DNA of 64,000 nucleotides from Blepharisma japonicum (GCA_949751835.1 CATKHK010000030.1:395336-459335); one strand, 5' to 3'; counted from the stretch's first letter, positions 1 through 10,924 are shown. Program-made: numbers and translations. Notes: generated from the sequence alone by a model not told the origin.

Positions 1-189
1 TTTCTAGGGTTTAGGGCTCATGTAAGTATAGTACCGACGCCTTTTGACATTTTCGACTCTCTTTATTGCAGCTTTTATGCATCAATTGCACTGCAATGCT
101 TATCGCTTGGAATAATTCCAGATGATATAGACTCATTAGACTTTTCATTTGGAGACAAGGACATCGGTCCAGCCCGAAGAATTAATTAA
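1..189 (+). CDS. 3' end of an unrecognised protein gene (partial)
   Basis: Frame 1 is open from the first base to a TAA at 187-189, giving the last 62 residues of a protein whose start lies outside the window. The fragment has a hydrophobic helical stretch (SIALQCLSLGIIP) followed by an acidic tail (DDIDSLDFSFGDKD). I do not recognise the family. The frame has no TGA codon and no intron-like break. The next gene starts 107 bp downstream on the same strand. Confidence 0.6.
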   Translation, partial: FLGFRAHVSIVPTPFDIFDSLYCSFYASIALQCLSLGIIPDDIDSLDFSFGDKDIGPARRIN

Positions 190-296
190 TTTTTTCATTT
201 ATTAAAAAATTTATTCACAAGCAGTTCACTACCTATTGTAATAAGACAATAACTTTTATTTTCCCTAACTAACGGTCTTGTATATGCTTAGCAAAT

Positions 297-1595
297 ATGG
301 AATTCATTACACGATCTATTGAGTTCTTCAGCGGTATTTTTTCGCGCAAAAGACGCCGCTCGTCACCCAAAACAGACAACCTTATAAACCTCAAACGAAA
401 AAAAATCGATTTCAATAGGTACCGTGACGAAGAGATTTCTCCTTATTCAGTCTCTAACCATCTGAAATTCACCCCTCATCCACCCAAAAAGCAAGTTCAA
501 AGCCAAGCAGAATTCAGCGATGCTCAGTCGTTATTCAGAGCATTTGTCAGCCCAAATGATGAAAAATCGCCAGAAATTTTGGCTGCCAAACTGCAGCTTA
601 TGAGACAAGCTGTTGAATACGGCGAAATCGCGCTTGTAAAACAGAACAGCTGCCATAACAAAATTAGCCTAAAAGAACGTAACGTAGATGGGACTGACCA
701 TCCTGAGCGTTTTGAGTCCTGCCCTAGTTGGGAAACAAGTGAAGTGGAGCCTAATGGGGATTATTATGAGACATTATCACACAGAAACAATGGAAAATCG
801 ACCTTGGGGGAAAGGCTTGACAAAGTTATGAAGTCTATGGAAAAAATTGAGCCTTATCCAAGCTGGGAAAACAGTAAAAATGAATCTCCTGAAGAAAATC
901 CTCTGGAAAGCTTCATTAAGGAAAAAGGATGGGAAATTGAGCCAGATTCATTGAAAGAAGTGGAGAGCATTCTAAATGATGAAAGACATGAAGAAACCTG
1001 GGGAACCGTAAAAGGTGTGACACTACTATATAAAGACATCAAACTTCTAAAGCCCCGAACCTGGATAAATGATGAAGTTGTCAATGCATATCTGAAATTG
1101 CTGGAAGTTCCTAAAAATTTCCATATATTTAATAGCTTTTTCTATGAGTATATTTCAGGAATGCACGCAACTGATGATTGGAATATTAGGAAACTCAAGA
1201 GAATCCTCAAAAAACAAGGGCTGGATAACCTTTTTTCAAAGGATTTCTTAATTTTTCCTATAAACCTAGATAGAAACCATTGGATTGTTGCACAGGTGGA
1301 TAACAAAAATAGATGCATAGAGTATCATGACAGCTTTGGAGATAACAGCTTTGAAAAAGTTTGTGAAACAATAGATGAATGCATTGGAGTCCTCAATCGA
1401 GAAGAAACAAACTGTTATGAATATAAATCAATGAATGTTCCCCAGCAAGATAATTATTATGATTGTGGAGTTTTCATGCTTCAAACAATCCGCTGCTTGG
1501 TAGAAGGCAGAGAATTCGATTTTTCTCAAGACCAAATTGATTTTATTAGAAAAATTATAGTTCTGGAGCTAAAAAATCAAACGCTTTATATGTAA
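297..1595 (+). CDS. ULP1: ULP1/SENP-type SUMO-specific cysteine protease (C48)
   Basis: The protein has 432 residues and probably removes SUMO from conjugates or matures it. The C-terminal part, residues about 240-432, carries the C48 signature: RNHWIVAQV with catalytic His328, YHDSFG with Asp345, and PQQDNYYDCGVFML with oxyanion Gln384 and nucleophile Cys390. The first 230 residues are polar and basic (KRRRSSPK, LKRKK), which would suit a nuclear location, and carry two similar short blocks (PSWETS and PSWENS). The length is typical of ULP1/SENP1-2 proteins, where the catalytic domain is always C-terminal. The ATG at 297 is the first in frame. The triad spacing makes the family call secure; the exact subtype is inferred. 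Confidence 0.93.
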   Translation: MEFITRSIEFFSGIFSRKRRRSSPKTDNLINLKRKKIDFNRYRDEEISPYSVSNHLKFTPHPPKKQVQSQAEFSDAQSLFRAFVSPNDEKSPEILAAKLQLMRQAVEYGEIALVKQNSCHNKISLKERNVDGTDHPERFESCPSWETSEVEPNGDYYETLSHRNNGKSTLGERLDKVMKSMEKIEPYPSWENSKNESPEENPLESFIKEKGWEIEPDSLKEVESILNDERHEETWGTVKGVTLLYKDIKLLKPRTWINDEVVNAYLKLLEVPKNFHIFNSFFYEYISGMHATDDWNIRKLKRILKKQGLDNLFSKDFLIFPINLDRNHWIVAQVDNKNRCIEYHDSFGDNSFEKVCETIDECIGVLNREETNCYEYKSMNVPQQDNYYDCGVFMLQTIRCLVEGREFDFSQDQIDFIRKIIVLELKNQTLYM

Positions 1596-1681
1596 GCATA
1601 AAAATGATTTGTAATCAGTTTTCTATTATTTAACTAAAAAAAATATTTGGTAAATACATTATTAAAATATAAGAATTTATT

Positions 1682-1990
1682 ATGAAAATCAAAAAAGCTA
1701 TCCTAAATTTGCTGAATAACGAACAAAAGCTAGAAGAGTTTGTAAGAGGAATGTATTCTGCTATAGATACAAATAATGATGGGCATATAGATGTTGATGA
1801 GCTTTATGAAGCATTGAAAAGCTTTTCACAATTAGGAGATGACTTAGAGCCTTTGACGATAGAAAATATAAAATCAGCTATTTCTGAATTGACTGAAAAT
1901 CCTGATGCGAAAGTTGCTTTTGAAGAGTTCAAAAACTTGGTTTTGGCTGCTCTTCAATTTATATTTCAACGTGAGTCAACTCATAATTAA
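1682..1990 (+). CDS. small EF-hand calcium-binding protein
   Basis: A 102-residue protein with one canonical EF-hand loop, DTNNDGHIDVDE at residues 29-40 (Asp29, Asn31, Asp33, Glu40 as calcium ligands). A second helix-loop-helix near residues 66-85 (ENPDAKVAFEEF) keeps the hand-like layout but has a degenerate loop that probably does not bind calcium. It could be a calmodulin-like sensor or a subunit of a larger calcium-regulated complex. It lies 86 bp after the SUMO protease on the same strand with no sign of shared function. The EF-hand is clear; the partner is unknown. Confidence 0.85.
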   Translation: MKIKKAILNLLNNEQKLEEFVRGMYSAIDTNNDGHIDVDELYEALKSFSQLGDDLEPLTIENIKSAISELTENPDAKVAFEEFKNLVLAALQFIFQRESTHN

Positions 1991-2219
1991 TAGTTTAGAT
2001 CTGTAATATGTGTATCCAAGTTTTTTAATTTTTATTTGCTATTAGTGCTTTATATAGCCTGATAAATCAATTTTTATACTTAAAGCTTAAGATTAATCCT
2101 TAAAGAAAAAGAATAAAAAACGAAAGCTAAAAAATTCACATTCTAGGTATTAGCATAATTAATATATATCTAAAGAGATATTAAATTTGCCCCTCTTGTA
2201 AATTATCTAATTATTTCAA

Positions 2220-2636
2220 ATGCCTTTCGATTTCGGAAGATGGACTATTGACGACACTGAAGTTTTTTACATCGGCCAATATTCTTTTGCATTTGTGAAT
2301 CTACGACCTATAAGAAAGCATCATGTGCTGGTATGCCCAATAAGAAAAGTTGAGCGACTTAAAGATTTGGAACTCCAAGAGCTCAGTGAAGTGATGAAAA
2401 TTGCAAGCCTAATTTCTCAAAAAATAGCTAATGGTGCATGCAATATCGCTATACAAGATGGCATAGATGCTGGGCAAACAGTAAATCATGTGCATATTCA
2501 TGTTGTTCCTAGAGAAGGGGAAGGCGTTCTTCATATTGATAGAATCCATGGAGATCGAAGTCCTGCACAAATGGCAGCTGAAGCTACAATATTGAGAAGT
2601 ATGATGCAGGATTATTATATTGAGGAACGTGCGTAA
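2220..2636 (+). CDS. FHIT: FHIT-type bis(5'-adenosyl)-triphosphatase (HIT family)
   Basis: The 138-residue protein should cleave Ap3A-type dinucleotides to AMP and ADP. The HIT motif is HVHIHVVPR at residues 90-98, with His92 as the expected nucleophile. It is preceded by the FHIT-specific block QDGIDAGQTVNH (residues 79-90), in which Gln86 is the Ap3A-type glutamine. RKHHVLVCP at 32-40 matches the beta strand that begins the nucleotide-binding half. Length is close to that of animal and plant FHIT (about 150). The QDG...AGQTV block separates it from HINT and aprataxin members of the family. Confidence 0.93.
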   Translation: MPFDFGRWTIDDTEVFYIGQYSFAFVNLRPIRKHHVLVCPIRKVERLKDLELQELSEVMKIASLISQKIANGACNIAIQDGIDAGQTVNHVHIHVVPREGEGVLHIDRIHGDRSPAQMAAEATILRSMMQDYYIEERA

Positions 2637-2648
2637 TAATGTAATAAA

Positions 2649-3629
2649 CTATAAGCAATTTGGATTATTTAATAATTTATTTTGATCTTTTTCTAGCTCA
2701 TTATCACAAAATACAAAAAGAGGGCCTGGCTTCCTGGAGGTAATAGTAACATTAAAAAAATCAAACACACTTGTATATCCAGGAAATTTTTCAGCATATT
2801 TATCAACATCTCTGGATAATTTTGCAATCACTTCTTCAGTGAGTTTATCCTTGCCCTTAGCAGCTAGCATTTTTTCACACAGATTATCTTGCCTCAAACT
2901 TCTTGCAGCTATAATTACACTACTCACCGCAATATCTGACTGCTTAAACTTCAAATGTTTATAATATATTTGAGAAATCCTGCATATCAATTCTGCAGTC
3001 ACCTGTATCACAGTAGGAACCTTAAATTCTTCATACAAGCTTTGCAAAAAATCATAGCAGGTGCTCAAATTTACTATAAATCCAAGTTTCTTCAGTATTA
3101 GTTTTTCAGTAATCAAAATTTCACTCTCAGTAAATTTTTTATGGGCAATTTTTTCTCTCAAAGCTCCCAGTCTTATCCGGTGCCTTGTATCAGAAAATTT
3201 CGAAGCGATAAACATACAACAGACTCCAATTATATGGAGAAGCTGAGAAGACAAAGCCTGCTGATGGACTTTGAAGAACTTATCCATGATTTTAACTGCT
3301 AGAAAAAACACAGCCTTGTGGCACTTAAATGCAGAAGTCACTTCAATCATCCAATCTATCATTTTGGCTCGGAATTCAGGCAAAATACTGTGATTGCTTA
3401 ATGGATTTGGGGTATAAGAGAGTGTCTCAGATGATAATAGAGACCTTGAAAGAGCTTGGGAAAGCGGGACAATGCTATTTACTTGAAATTGGGATACTTC
3501 AACTTTGGGAGATCGGCTTCGGTTTCTGGAAGTTCGGATGCTGATACGAGTGGCGACTTCACATTTTACAGCAGGAAGCTTTGTCTTTGAGAGCTGGGCA
3601 CTGTTAGTTCGTCTATGCAAAGTTATCAT
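2649..3629 (-). CDS. A/B-type cyclin
   Basis: A 326-residue regulator of a cyclin-dependent kinase. The N-terminal cyclin box spans about residues 80-205 and opens with FRAKMIDWMIEV, the A/B-cyclin signature MRxxLxDWLxEV, followed by LAVKIMDKFF and CMFIASKF. A second, weaker box covers about 207-290. The N-terminal 75 residues are basic and Ser-rich (RTSRNRSRSPK). No clear destruction box RxxLxxxxN is visible, so regulated proteolysis is not demonstrated. The gene converges with FHIT (stop codons 12 bp apart) and ends in TAG. Cyclin identity is firm, class assignment moderate. Confidence 0.88.
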   Translation of the reverse strand: MITLHRRTNSAQLSKTKLPAVKCEVATRISIRTSRNRSRSPKVEVSQFQVNSIVPLSQALSRSLLSSETLSYTPNPLSNHSILPEFRAKMIDWMIEVTSAFKCHKAVFFLAVKIMDKFFKVHQQALSSQLLHIIGVCCMFIASKFSDTRHRIRLGALREKIAHKKFTESEILITEKLILKKLGFIVNLSTCYDFLQSLYEEFKVPTVIQVTAELICRISQIYYKHLKFKQSDIAVSSVIIAARSLRQDNLCEKMLAAKGKDKLTEEVIAKLSRDVDKYAEKFPGYTSVFDFFNVTITSRKPGPLFVFCDNELEKDQNKLLNNPNCL

Positions 3630-3703
3630 TATTACTGACTTTTCACTTAAGGATACTTAAGATACGCCTTAAATTAATTCTAAGTCTCTTAAATTAAGAT
3701 TTC

Positions 3704-6700
3704 TTAAAGAATCCCAGGGAATTTCTTGCTTTTGATAATCGTTATCTTTTCATAAACCTGTTTCTTGAACTCATTTTGTTTGTCTTCCACTTTCTGCAGA
3801 TGTGCATTCCCTTGCTTCACGATTTCTCCTATTCTCCTATTCATTCCGTCATAATTGTTTTGACTGTCTTTTATCACATTATCCAGCCTATTTTGGAGTA
3901 ATAAAATATCTTTCAACAATATCTGGCCTTGTTTTTCCAGTGTAGTAGTTGATTTAGAGTCCGAGTCATCCTCACTACTTGTGCAAAGTTGTAAATGCAT
4001 AGGAGTTCCTGAGTTCCTTCTCCAGAATAATATAGCTTCGTACTCTATAATCATCGCAACCATAGACTGAATATCAGCGACCACCATATCTTCTTGCACT
4101 CTCCCATAAGTTTCTCCCATAATTGCAACCAGTAAATTAAACATCATAAGAGGGTTTACTATTGTAGCTACATAAAAACATAACCACTCAGCATCTGAAT
4201 ATGTGCCATAGTCAAAAGCTCCGAATAAAAGTAAATATGAATGGATCAGGGCTTCAGAAAACGTCTTATCCTCTGATAAGCCACTTAATACCTGGAACAT
4301 CAAAGTAAAAGCTAACACAGAAAAGGCAAGCACAATGACAAAAGGAATCATATCATGCAAAATTTCTGTCAGCATTCTGACCATATAGCGAGTTTGCTTA
4401 AAAACTCTGAAAAATCCTATCCCTCTTTGGAAAGAAGCTAATAAAATTAATGCAAGAGTAGTTGTCGACAGTTCTCCACCGACAAAAGGCTCAATAAATG
4501 AATATGCAAAAATCAGTAAAATTCTTGCCATATCCAGCCAGTTCCAGAAATCTTGAAGATATTGTTTGATTCCGATAGTGATCTGGAAGCACTCATAAAT
4601 AAATAATATAATGTTTAGCACTATAATAGAAACAAATAAAATTGTATCTTGGCCTGGGCTGGTTTGCATTAGTGAATAGTATCCTAATATGAATAAAAAT
4701 AATATATAAAAAGCTGCATGGATAAGCATTAAAGGTCTGATTGTTTTCCATTTGGATTTTATAATGGTAGATATGATAGGGGCTGTATAAACGTCTTGGT
4801 CTTCGCATGCTATTAGCGTTGTGAGGAATTTGATACCTTCTAAGTTTCCTAGAGTCATATTAAATTTGAAGGAGCTCACTCTATAGATTAAAAACTGCTC
4901 GTTTTCTTTGGAATTAATAGTAGATTTGATGAAATTTTTGCAGTCAATATGGTAACTATTTGAAGAAAATGGATGGCCTTCTCTTGTTTTAAGCACCCCA
5001 AATTGGTCTAAATCTGGTTGTTTTGACCTTTGGAATGCTGCATTATAAAGGGTTGACAGATTTGGGGTTGCAAGCTCATTTAGCCTAGGAAGCTCAACTT
5101 CAATTCTTGTAAAAATATGCCAATCTACCTTGGTGTATTTTGCTATTTTTTTGATGACTAAGTCAATAAGCTCTTTATTTTTGGAATCTAAAGCTAAAGT
5201 CAAAGGGGTAACTCCAGATGTGGTACTTAAAAACTTGCAGCGGCCTTTAAATGCTAAATTTGCATATTTAAGGTTGACTGTATATGCAAATAAATGGAGA
5301 ATATTGATCCTCCATGGGAGGATTACCCACTCGTTGAGATGAGAAGGATAGTCGCCTTCGTACTCGTTTTCCATAAATAGCTTGAAATATGAAGTAAATA
5401 GCATGGAGTATATTGATGGGCCAAATATGAATAGATTATTTGCTTTCGCTTTAACTGGGTTTCTCATTCTGATAATCTCATTTGTGCTCACTACATAAAT
5501 TGTCCCGTTAATATTATCAAGCAAAATCTGCTTAGGTCGAAGATTCACTTTTATAGTCCCTATTAAGATTTTATCAGTTGTTGACCAAAATTGTATTTCA
5601 TCCTTTTGAGTGCCTACCAATAAATACTCTCCATCTTCAGATATAGAGCATGATAAAAGCTTGGAAATCTTAGGAGCTGCTCTTCTCCCAAGTGCTCCTG
5701 CTCCTATTCAGCTGCCTTGCCTATCCTGTCTTTCTTGCCTTTCATGCATAAATTTATGTCTTCTTTCTTCGATTTCGTCATTTTCATCATCAGCTTTTAA
5801 TTCTTCTTCCTTATCTTGTACACAATTAAAAGAAGTGATAAGAGTGTTGAAATTCAGGTTCCATATATCAATCATGCCGTTTCCACCTACTGAAACTATA
5901 TGATTTGTAAAATAATTGGGCTTAAGAGTGTAGATTTGCTGAGCAAACCCTTTTAATACAGCCTTTTCTGACTCTTGAATATTCACAGCTAAGACATGAA
6001 GCTCATTTTCTGTAGCATAAATAACTGTTGTGGAATCTGGAGAAAAACAAATAGATTTTACAGGTTGGGCGACAGATAGAGTTTTAATCGGATTATAAGT
6101 ATTCAAATCATATATAGCAACTTCTCCTTTTTCATAATCACTTGCAGCAGATGCAAACTTTTGCCCGTCTTTACTAAAGTCTACAGAAACCACTGGCAAT
6201 GTATGCTCTGACAATGACTGAATTTCTTTCTTTATTTTCATATCCCACAGTTTCACATTAGAAAACTGAAACCCTACAGCCATCAAAGCTCCAGTAGCAT
6301 TTATTGTCAAACACTTCGGACTGCCTTCAAATTTTCTCAAGTTTTCGCTTACTCCAGTATCTACCTCAGTTCGCTTGACTATAAGATCTTCTCCAATGGT
6401 AAAAATAGATTTTCCATCAGACGAAATAATGGCCGCATTTATCTCTTCATGTATAACAATTCCATCTTTTCTTTGCAGTTCTTCAACAAGCCTTATCCTT
6501 CTAATAGTCTTATCACTTTCTCCAATAAATAAATATTTTCCATCAGGAGAACAAACAGCTGCTTTTGGAGGTGAAGGAAGCTTAAATTCAGTTTCATACT
6601 TGGCTTCTTGGGTGTTAAATAGATAAAGCTTGCCTTTGGCACTGCCTGTTATCAAATAGCGGGAGTTTTCTATATGGCACATTGCAGTTATTTGAGACTT

Positions 6701-7468
6701 GTGCTTGGGTAGAAGCGTCTTTTCGCCTGAAACAATGTTCCAGAGTCTAATAATTTTATCGTCTCCACCAGTCACTAGCACTCCTTTGTCAATGATATCC
6801 CCAATATTTGATTTTTCTGCATATGGACAGTAAATCATATAGTTAATTTTGGCTTCTTGAATGATCTCCATATGCACTTCCAGTTCTTCGCTGTTCCATA
6901 TAACGATTTTCATATCTGTTCCAGCTGTAATGAAAACGTTATCATCTTTAGCGAAACAAATTTCCCTTATATGCCCTTTGTGATGTCTTATATCTTTCTT
7001 AAATTTTCTTGTTTCAAGATTATATACGTAAATAATATCTTCTAACCCTCCAGCTATAATCAAATTCCGCTGAATGCTTGCAGCAAGAGCTTTTATAGGT
7101 GCATTAGGACCCATCAATTGATCAATCTTTTCTTTTGCATCAAGATTTCACAATATAATTGACCTGTCCTCGCCAGCACTCGCAATTTTATCAATGCCAA
7201 CATTGCATAAACAGTTAACTTTTCCTTTGTGGCCTTGGAAGGGGAAGTTTTCCATGCTTTCGGTCTGGTAAACTTGGATCAGGCCATCCGCAGTTCCAAC
7301 CAATAAGAATTTGTTATCAGGTGTAAGTAATAAAGAAACGATGTCTAGGTTCAAGTTAAAAGTGTCTATACGCTTTTCAAATTCTCTGAGTACCTGTGTT
7401 AAGAAGTTATTCAACTGGCCAGTTGGGAAATTTTGAAGCTCAATATAACCAGCAGGATTTGGTTCCAT
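3704..7468 (-). CDS. WD40-ankyrin-TRP/polycystin-like ion channel
   Basis: One 1254-residue protein once the two in-frame TGA codons (residues 107 and 587) are read as Trp; all segments share one frame and no intron is needed. Residues 1 to about 700 carry WD40-like blades (GKVNCLCNV...IASAGEDRSIILW; CFAKDDNVFITAGTDMKIVIW; CSPDGKYLFIGESDKTIRR). An ankyrin-like stretch follows near 745-790 (GVTPLTLALDSKNKELIDLV). Six hydrophobic segments lie between about 905 and 1130, with a TRP/polycystin-like pore region (SYLLLFGAFDYGTY) before the last one (MFNLLVAIMGETYGRVQEDM). The C-terminal 60 residues form a coiled coil. It is probably a cation channel in the plasma or ciliary membrane. Ion selectivity and gating cannot be read from the sequence. 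Confidence 0.88.
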
Positions 7469-7593
7469 TAATAGAGTATTATAGAAGAGAAAGGTTTTAT
7501 GAAATAAAGATTGATGAATTCTTGTGAGGAGAAAAAGCTTGTGATAATTTTATGGAAAGAGTGATAAGGATAATTAAATATAATTAAATGGAT

Positions 7594-7607
7594 AAAAAAA
7601 ATAAAAA
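7594..7607 (-). terminator. RNA polymerase III T-run terminator
   Basis: Directly after the tRNA discriminator base the minus strand reads TTTTTA followed by seven T, the expected Pol III stop. Confidence 0.85.
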
Positions 7608-7680
7608 CTCCGAGACCGGGAATTGAACCCGGGTCCCCTGCGTGACAGGCAGGGATACTTGACCACTATACTATCTCGGA
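7608..7680 (-). tRNA. tRNA-Asp (GTC)
   Basis: A 73-nt cloverleaf on the minus strand. The acceptor stem TCCGAGA pairs with TCTCGGA, with discriminator G at 7608. The anticodon arm is CCTGC-CTGTCAC-GCAGG, so the anticodon is GTC. The T arm is CCGGG-TTCAATT-CCCGG and doubles as the B box; the D-arm region TAGTATAGTGGTCAAGTA is the A box. CCA is not encoded, as expected for a eukaryote. There is no intron. Confidence 0.97.
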
Positions 7681-8006
7681 TTGATTTTTACTTATTAGCA
7701 GTCTTTATATACTAAAGCATAAACTTTAATTGAAAATTTAGAATTATTTAATGGCTATCTATATTTGCCACATCAAATTTAAAATATGACACTTTCTTCA
7801 AACTTCTCAGAGGATAAATTCATGCATAAGTCAACTGGATTTAGTACTTATTCGATCCTCTATACTAATAAGCACACTTTTAGGTTTTTTATATAACATT
7901 ACTTATAATCTATATATTCAATTTTAGTTAGAAATGAGTTAAACTAAGGAATGGTAATTAATCAAGCTATAACTTGAAATCTGTGCTATAAACACCTCTT
8001 AATTCC
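7681..8006. other. intergenic, no gene seen
   Basis: AT-rich spacer between tRNA-Asp and the RING-type gene. No convincing reading frame, repeat or RNA fold was seen. It would contain upstream sequence of the tRNA gene and the 3' region of the next minus-strand gene. Confidence 0.6.
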
Positions 8007-8732
8007 TTATAGAGGCCTACACCCAATCTCCAGTTTATTTTTCGAAAGGCAGCAAGTCCAATATCTTCCTTGCGCGCTCCATTTCCCAGGATGGTAATTG
8101 ACCTTCCTCAATTCAAGCTCTTGCAGCAGCCCTTCTTCTTCTTTTTCATATTTTTCCTTATCTGCGAGCTCCTTATCAAGCCTTTCAATCTCTTCTCTTA
8201 TCTTTCTCGTTCTGTCCTTAATAACTTCTGATTGGCTTTCCATCAAAAACACTTTAAAAGCTTGCAAAATTTCGTCTTCACTGCTCTGAGAGTCCAAGAT
8301 TTTATTAAAATTGCACACTTTTTTGCATAATTCCGAGCAAACCATAGGTGACAAACAATATCTTTCAAGTTTAAGCAGCTTTTTACGGCAGATAGGGCTT
8401 GAGCATATGAAAACTTCATAATCACATGTTTTTTCGTGCTCCAAAACATCATGAATTGGCCCTTCCAATGAGCAGCCATTGGCGGAATTTATGCATTTCA
8501 GAGTAAGTTTCTTATAATACTGTAGAGCATATTTTGAAGTTATGCGGGGCTTTATTTGGTTATTGCATTGCGGGCACAAGTCAAGCTTCGATATACAGTT
8601 TGTGCAAGCTAAGTTTTCACATATAGAGCATTCTAAAGGGTCGACTGATACATGCTTGCAGCTCATACAAATGAAATAGTCATCAACTTTACAGGTGAAG
8701 CGATCAATTGTGATTATTGATGTCTCGCTCAT
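8007..8732 (-). CDS. RING/TRAF-type zinc finger protein with C-terminal HPG-WTCC-GC motif
   Basis: The 241-residue protein begins with a RING-like cluster (residues about 20-58: CMSCKHVSVDPLECSIC, CTNCISKLDLCPQCN). A TRAF-type finger follows, about 79-130 (LKCINSANGCSLEG...HEKTCDYEVFIC), then a charged coiled coil about 165-207. The last 35 residues contain HPGKW, WTCC and GC in order, a zinc-binding tail I recall from other protist proteins. A role as an E3 ubiquitin ligase or signalling adaptor is plausible. It is divergently transcribed from the RCC1-kinase gene, with only 47 bp between the two ATGs, so the two probably share a promoter. There is no TGA codon. Confidence 0.8.
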   Translation of the reverse strand: MSETSIITIDRFTCKVDDYFICMSCKHVSVDPLECSICENLACTNCISKLDLCPQCNNQIKPRITSKYALQYYKKLTLKCINSANGCSLEGPIHDVLEHEKTCDYEVFICSSPICRKKLLKLERYCLSPMVCSELCKKVCNFNKILDSQSSEDEILQAFKVFLMESQSEVIKDRTRKIREEIERLDKELADKEKYEKEEEGLLQELELRKVNYHPGKWSAQGRYWTCCLSKNKLEIGCRPL

Positions 8733-8779
8733 TTAATTTAATTTGCCAATGATATCAAACGAGAAATTTCATAAAGAAA

Positions 8780-10924
8780 ATGGAGCATAAAGACAATTAT
8801 GTTTGCTCAGCTTTTGGATATGGAAAATATGGACAGCTAGGAGCGATTTCTATAACTCCAAGTCAAGTTCCAAACATAATCAACGTTGAAGAGCCTATTT
8901 TTTCAGTTTCAGCTGGAGAAGGCCATACTGCAGTGCTTACAGAAAACTTCCATTTGTTTACATTTGGCCGAAATGCTTTTGGGCAGCTTGGTCTTGGGCA
9001 TAATTTGCCAATTTATATGCCTACTTTGCTACAATCATTGAGTTCTAAACAAATTGAAGCTGTTTTTTGTGGAGCTGAGCACACTTTGGCGATAACTGCT
9101 GATGGCGAAGTGTACACATGAGGGTTGAATATAAAAGGACAATTAGGGCTTGGGGACAATTTGAATAGAAATTCTCCTACCTTGGTAGAAAATGTTTCTA
9201 GTAGGCTGGTGCCCAATCAGAGCTGCAGTTTGGAAAGAGGGGAAAGGGCGATTTCTGCAGCTTGCGGAGCTTTGCATACACTGATTTTGACTGATAGGAA
9301 TAAAGTATTGTCGTGTGGGCATGGGAGTAATTTTGCATTGGGACATAACACACAAGAAGATGTAAATCGATTTAGACAAATCAGACATTTAGAAGGGATG
9401 GGAAAAGTTGACAAACTAGAAGCAGGATTAACCACTTCAGCAGCAATTATCCAAGGAAATTTATATCTCTGAGGAAAGCTAAGTTCCCAGACATATCAAG
9501 TCCCTTCACAAATTTGTTTTGAAGTTACCTCACCCTCGATAAGCAGAGCCAAATCAAATTCTCCCAGAAGTGGAAATGTCGAAGATGTTGCCCTTGGAGA
9601 TAATTTCGTATTTTGCATTGTCAAAGGAAATTTATGAGGCTGAGGAGAAGGTTCTGGGCTTAGAAAACAAGAGCCTACTCGCTTAGAAATAAACAAAGCT
9701 GTCAAATATATAAGCTGCGGCTTAAAGCACACAGTTGGCATCACAAATGATTATAACATTTTTGTATGAGGAAACGGAGATTTCGCCCAATGTGGAGAAG
9801 TTGGCAGCTCAAATACTCCAACTTATTTGCCAAGCTATACAAGTGCATTGGCATCCAAAATCGCTTGTGGGAGCTACCATACTGTCGTTCTATCTGAAAG
9901 GCCGCCATCTATTGTAAATCAGCACCAATCAAGATCGAATCTTGAAGCTGAATGCTCGCAGCATCTTGCTGAAATTCAAAGGCTTAAAAAAGAGCTTGAA
10001 GAGTATAAGAAGCAGGCAGATACTGAAGTAATAAGGAGGACTCCACAGAAAAATGCGTATTTAGAAAAAGATTTGGTGAAAATTGCATCAAATAATAAAC
10101 ATGTGACTCCTTATTTTGAAGTAAGCTATGAGGAGTTGCAGATTGATCCTGAACCGATAGGCAGAGGGGGATACGGGACTGTTTATAAAGGGAAATGGAG
10201 GGGAAGTACAGTAGCGATAAAAAAGATGAAAATGGAGGCTGGGCATGATCGATACAAAGAATTCATTCAAGAGTGCCAAACAATGGTCTCAGTGAGGCAT
10301 CCAAATATCGTTCTTTTTATGGGAGCCTGCACAATATCTCCCAATTTGTGTATTATTTTAGAATATTGTGGATACGGCTCATTATGAGACGTCTTAAGAA
10401 ATCACAGCGAGCCTTTGCCATGGTATCTGCGTTGCAAAATTGCTTTGGACACTGCCAAAGGAGTAAACTACCTTCACAATTTCCCTACTCCTATTTTGCA
10501 TAGGGATTTAAAATCTTTAAACATCCTATTAGATGATGCACAAAACGCCAAAATCGCTGATTTTGGCTGGACAAGGTTTAAAGCAGATGCTATGACAAAT
10601 AGAATTGGGACATATCAATGAATGGCTCCAGAGGTAATTTTAGGACAAGAATATTCAGAAAAGGCTGATGTGTATAGCTTTGGGATTATTCTATGAGAAT
10701 TAGCTACAAGAAAGCCACCATTTAGAGAGCTTAATGGAATTCAGGTTTCCCAAGAAGTTGTAAGAAGTGATCTAAGGCCGCCTGTTCCTAAAAGATGTCC
10801 TGAGGCTTTTGTGTCATTGATGACTAGATGCTGGGAAAAGCAGCCAAATCTGAGGCCAAGTTTTGATGTAATTATAGAAGAATTGGAAGCATTTTTGAAA
10901 TTTTTGGAAAGGTCATCAGTCTAA
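8780..10924 (+). CDS. RCC1-repeat and TKL-type protein kinase fusion
   Basis: A 714-residue protein in one uninterrupted frame when TGA is Trp. Residues 1 to about 378 are an RCC1-like propeller (FGYGKYGQLG; FGRNAFGQLGLG; VYTWGLNIKGQLGLGDN; NLWGWGEG; VWGNGDFAQCG). A coiled coil follows at about 385-420. The kinase domain runs about 455-710: glycine loop IGRGGYGTVYKG at 460-471, VAIKK with Lys481, HRDLKSLN with Asp576, ADFGW with Asp594, then GTYQWMAPEV and FGIILWELATRKPPF. All catalytic residues are present, so it should be active. The RCC1 part may bind a regulator or cargo, or sense a small GTPase. In-frame TGA codons fall exactly on RCC1 and kinase tryptophans. Confidence 0.9.

Noticed and set aside
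5-16. Telomere-like run tagggtttaggg at the window start
   Set aside because: It is a single short occurrence inside an open reading frame, not a terminal array.
5610-5903. 97-residue plus-strand ORF with a repeated LSCLSC motif
   Set aside because: It is antisense to the Arg/Gln-rich linker of the channel gene, which is continuous on the minus strand.
7948-8130. Possible intron or alternative frames at the end of the RING-type gene
   Set aside because: Other frames give protein-like stretches, but the annotated frame has the meaningful HPG-WTCC-GC motif and there is no GTA...TAG segment of 15-16 nt.
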